16,980 bases of DNA from an uncultured Leptospiraceae bacterium (GTDB taxonomy: Bacteria > Spirochaetota > Leptospiria > Leptospirales > Leptospiraceae). The position numbers and the translations under genes are program-made. How positions within the stretch are numbered: the stretch's first letter is position 1; each line of letters begins with the position of its first letter. The stretch is taken from assembly GCA_937924465.1 (NCBI GenBank), contig CALDSP010000219.1, positions 1 through 16,980 of the forward strand, in the 5' to 3' direction. Below, piece after piece: positions 15,433-16,980 of the stretch. The notes below the pieces were generated by a model. That model saw only the letters and a list, made by a program, of their open reading frames with translations. It was not told where the DNA came from and ran no database searches.

Positions 15433-16503
15433 ATGAATAATCTTATTGAAAAAAGAAATAAAATAAAAGCAATTGTAATTGACGATTCTGTCCTTGTTAG
15501 AAATATCATTACAGATTTATTAGAATCAGATGGAAACATTGAGGTGATTGCTACGGGAAAAACGGGGTTAGAGTGTGTTGAACTAGTTGAGAAATACAAA
15601 CCCGACTTAGTTACTCTTGATATTGAAATGCCTGTTATGGATGGACTTACAGCATTAGAAACTCTTACTTCTAAAAATATTAAAGTTCCTGTAATTATGC
15701 TTTCCGTACTCACCCAACGTAATGCAGAGGCAACTTTTAAAGCATTGGAGTTAGGTGCCATTGACTTTGTTCCTAAACCGTCTAATGAAACAAAATTAAC
15801 TTTAGAAGAAATAGGTACACTTTTAAAGTCTAAGATTAGAGAGTACTTTGACCATGAGGTCATAAAAAAAACTCCTCGCGTCAAAGTAAAAGTAGGAAAT
15901 TTTCCAGAAATTAAAAAGGAAACTATTAAAGCACTTGCTATTGGAACTTCTACTGGAGGTCCAAATGCTTTGCATGTAGTATTTCAACAATTTCCTGAAA
16001 ATTTCTCTATTCCAGTTTTTTTGGTTCAACATATGCCATCTGGTTTTACTAAGGCATTTGCGGAAAGACTTGATGAAATTTCTAAAATAAAAGTAAAAGA
16101 GGCAGAACATGGAGAAATTATCAAACCCTCTGTTGCATATTTAGCGCCCGGAAATTATCATATGAAAGTAAAGAGAAAAGAAAATAATATTGTTATAGAT
16201 CTAGATCAGACTCCCTTGGTGAACGGTCATAGACCTTCCTTTGATGTAACATTAGAGAGTTTAAGTGCTATTTATGGTTCTGGGCTATTAGGAGTTATCA
16301 TGACAGGTATGGGAAAAGACGGAGCAGAAGGAATGAAAAAACTCAAAGAGCGGGGTGGTGTTACAATTGCACAAGATGAAAAAACCTCTGTAATATTTGG
16401 AATGAATAGACAAGCAATCGAACTTGGTGGAATTGACTATATTGTTCCTTTGGAAGAAATTGTTCAAAATGTCATAAGGATTATTAAGGAGAGAGGAAAT
16501 TAA
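15433..16503 (+). CDS. cheB: Chemotaxis response regulator protein-glutamate methylesterase CheB
   Basis: A 356-residue enzyme that removes methyl groups from receptor glutamates (and deamidates glutamines) when phosphorylated by CheA, giving adaptation. The N-terminal receiver domain (~10-130) has the acidic pair Asp17/Asp18, phospho-acceptor Asp63 in TLDIEMP, and Lys near the end of the fold (FVPKPS). After a linker of ~30 residues comes the esterase domain. Its catalytic triad is visible: Ser173 in GTSTGGPNAL, His200 in QHMPSGFT and Asp296 in GMGKDGAEG. The length is normal. TAAGG at 15424-15428 serves the ATG at 15433, six bases after the cheA stop, indicating tight coupling. CheR, the opposing methyltransferase, is not in the window. 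Confidence 0.96.
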   Translation: MNNLIEKRNKIKAIVIDDSVLVRNIITDLLESDGNIEVIATGKTGLECVELVEKYKPDLVTLDIEMPVMDGLTALETLTSKNIKVPVIMLSVLTQRNAEATFKALELGAIDFVPKPSNETKLTLEEIGTLLKSKIREYFDHEVIKKTPRVKVKVGNFPEIKKETIKALAIGTSTGGPNALHVVFQQFPENFSIPVFLVQHMPSGFTKAFAERLDEISKIKVKEAEHGEIIKPSVAYLAPGNYHMKVKRKENNIVIDLDQTPLVNGHRPSFDVTLESLSAIYGSGLLGVIMTGMGKDGAEGMKKLKERGGVTIAQDEKTSVIFGMNRQAIELGGIDYIVPLEEIVQNVIRIIKERGN

Positions 16504-16505
16504 AA

Positions 16506-16871
16506 ATGGCCAGAATTTTGGTTGTGGATGATGCAAAATTTATGCGTACACTCGTAAAAGATGCGCTTACAGCGGTTGGGCATACCATTGTTGGAGAAGC
16601 TGAAAATGGAAATATAGCCATTGAGCAATACAAACTCCTTCGACCCGACTTAGTTACTATGGATATCACTATGCGAGAGAAAGATGGAATCGCTGCAACG
16701 AGTGAAATTATTAAAATGGATCCGAAAGCTAAGGTGATCATGGTAACCGCTTTAGGACAGGAGGATCTTCTTGCAAAAGCAATTAAAATGGGTGTGAAGG
16801 ACTTTGTAGTAAAACCATTTCCTCCTGAGAGACTCCAACAAGCAGCCGCGAAGGCTCTTGGATTGCTATAA
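16506..16871 (+). CDS. cheY: Chemotaxis response regulator CheY
   Basis: A 121-residue single-domain receiver. Phosphorylated by CheA, it would bind the flagellar switch to change rotation. Key residues are present: Asp8/Asp9 for Mg2+, phospho-acceptor Asp53 in TMDITM, Thr81 in MVTALG, and Lys103 in VVKPF. The loop after Asp53 reads M-R-E-K-D-G where most CheY proteins have M-P-x-M-D-G; the Pro-to-Arg change is unusual but does not touch catalysis. The strong ribosome binding sequence AAGGAGAGAGG (16486-16496) lies upstream of the ATG, at the end of cheB, and only two bases separate cheB and cheY. Being last of the recognised chemotaxis genes and strongly translated fits CheY's need for higher copy number. 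The putative phosphatase acting on it is the C-terminal domain of the neighbouring CheA. Confidence 0.95.
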   Translation: MARILVVDDAKFMRTLVKDALTAVGHTIVGEAENGNIAIEQYKLLRPDLVTMDITMREKDGIAATSEIIKMDPKAKVIMVTALGQEDLLAKAIKMGVKDFVVKPFPPERLQQAAAKALGLL

Positions 16872-16876
16872 TTTGC

Positions 16877-16980
16877 ATGGAGTTTCATGAAAAAATTGAC
16901 GACTTTTTAGTCCAATGGAATACACCAGATGGAAGATCAGAAGAAGGTCCACTCTCTCTCCTGTGGAGCCTAATTGAAAG
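16877..16980 (+). CDS. Start of an unidentified gene, cut by the window end
   Basis: An ATG at 16877, five bases after the cheY stop, opens a reading frame that stays open for 34 codons to the right edge. The visible residues begin MEFHEKIDDFLVQW and continue with a Gly/Glu-containing turn and LSLLWSLIE. They look like ordinary coding sequence, but I do not recognise the family. No clear ribosome binding site precedes it, so translation may be coupled to cheY. Position suggests it belongs to the chemotaxis operon (CheD, CheR or an accessory factor would be usual here), but the fragment does not show this. Confidence 0.5.
   Translation, partial: MEFHEKIDDFLVQWNTPDGRSEEGPLSLLWSLIE

Noticed and set aside
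15423..15884. 153-codon antisense frame opposite cheB
   Set aside because: CheB on the plus strand has all catalytic residues; the antisense translation is Ser/Phe-rich without domain character.

Overview
The window is strongly AT-rich, densely coded bacterial chromosome with no mobile elements, CRISPR arrays or RNA genes that I can see. The set of genes, the base composition and a small Cys-rich exported protein ending in a W-x3-C-x-C...PGG pattern suggest a spirochaete of the Leptospira group. That assignment rests on recollection of family patterns, not on a search, and is only moderately secure.

Layout. (1) Positions 49-2369, minus strand: tyrS (tyrosyl-tRNA synthetase), followed 59 bp downstream by a yejE-type ABC permease that is not next to the usual yejB. 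(2) Positions 2370-2465: divergent intergenic region that must serve tyrS and glpD. (3) Positions 2466-4073: glpD, probably starting at GTG and followed by a weak AT-only terminator candidate. (4) Positions 4147-11243: a tightly packed plus-strand run of seven genes, most joined by ATGA overlaps. They are a putative Cys-rich lipoprotein, leuA, hisC, a Bpt/ATE-like aminoacyl-tRNA-protein transferase homologue, a haem-oxygenase-like diiron-type enzyme homologue, a PAS-PAS protein with eroded GGDEF and EAL domains, and 5-formyltetrahydrofolate cyclo-ligase. (5) Positions 11328 to the right edge: a chemotaxis operon, cheW-cheA-cheB-cheY, followed by the start of an unidentified gene cut by the window end.

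How the genes work together. The chemotaxis genes form a signalling core: CheW couples receptors to the kinase CheA, and CheA phosphorylates CheY (motor) and CheB (receptor demethylation). No receptor and no CheR methyltransferase lie in the window. The most unusual feature is that CheA is 1196 residues long. It carries two tandem P2-like domains and, after the normal P5 domain, a C-terminal CheC/CheX/FliY-like domain. One phosphatase helix motif (ExxN) is intact there and the other is eroded, so kinase and putative CheY-P phosphatase appear to be one polypeptide.

The upstream run mixes amino-acid biosynthesis (leuA, hisC), one-carbon/folate metabolism and three regulatory or modifying proteins, each lacking residues expected of its family. 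The Bpt-like protein lacks the Cys motifs, the diiron-type enzyme appears to have Asn in place of a His ligand, and the GGDEF-EAL protein has lost nearly all catalytic signatures. Nothing here is a clear defence island or other obviously new system. The CheA fusion and the Bpt-like/diiron pair are the best candidates for something under-described.
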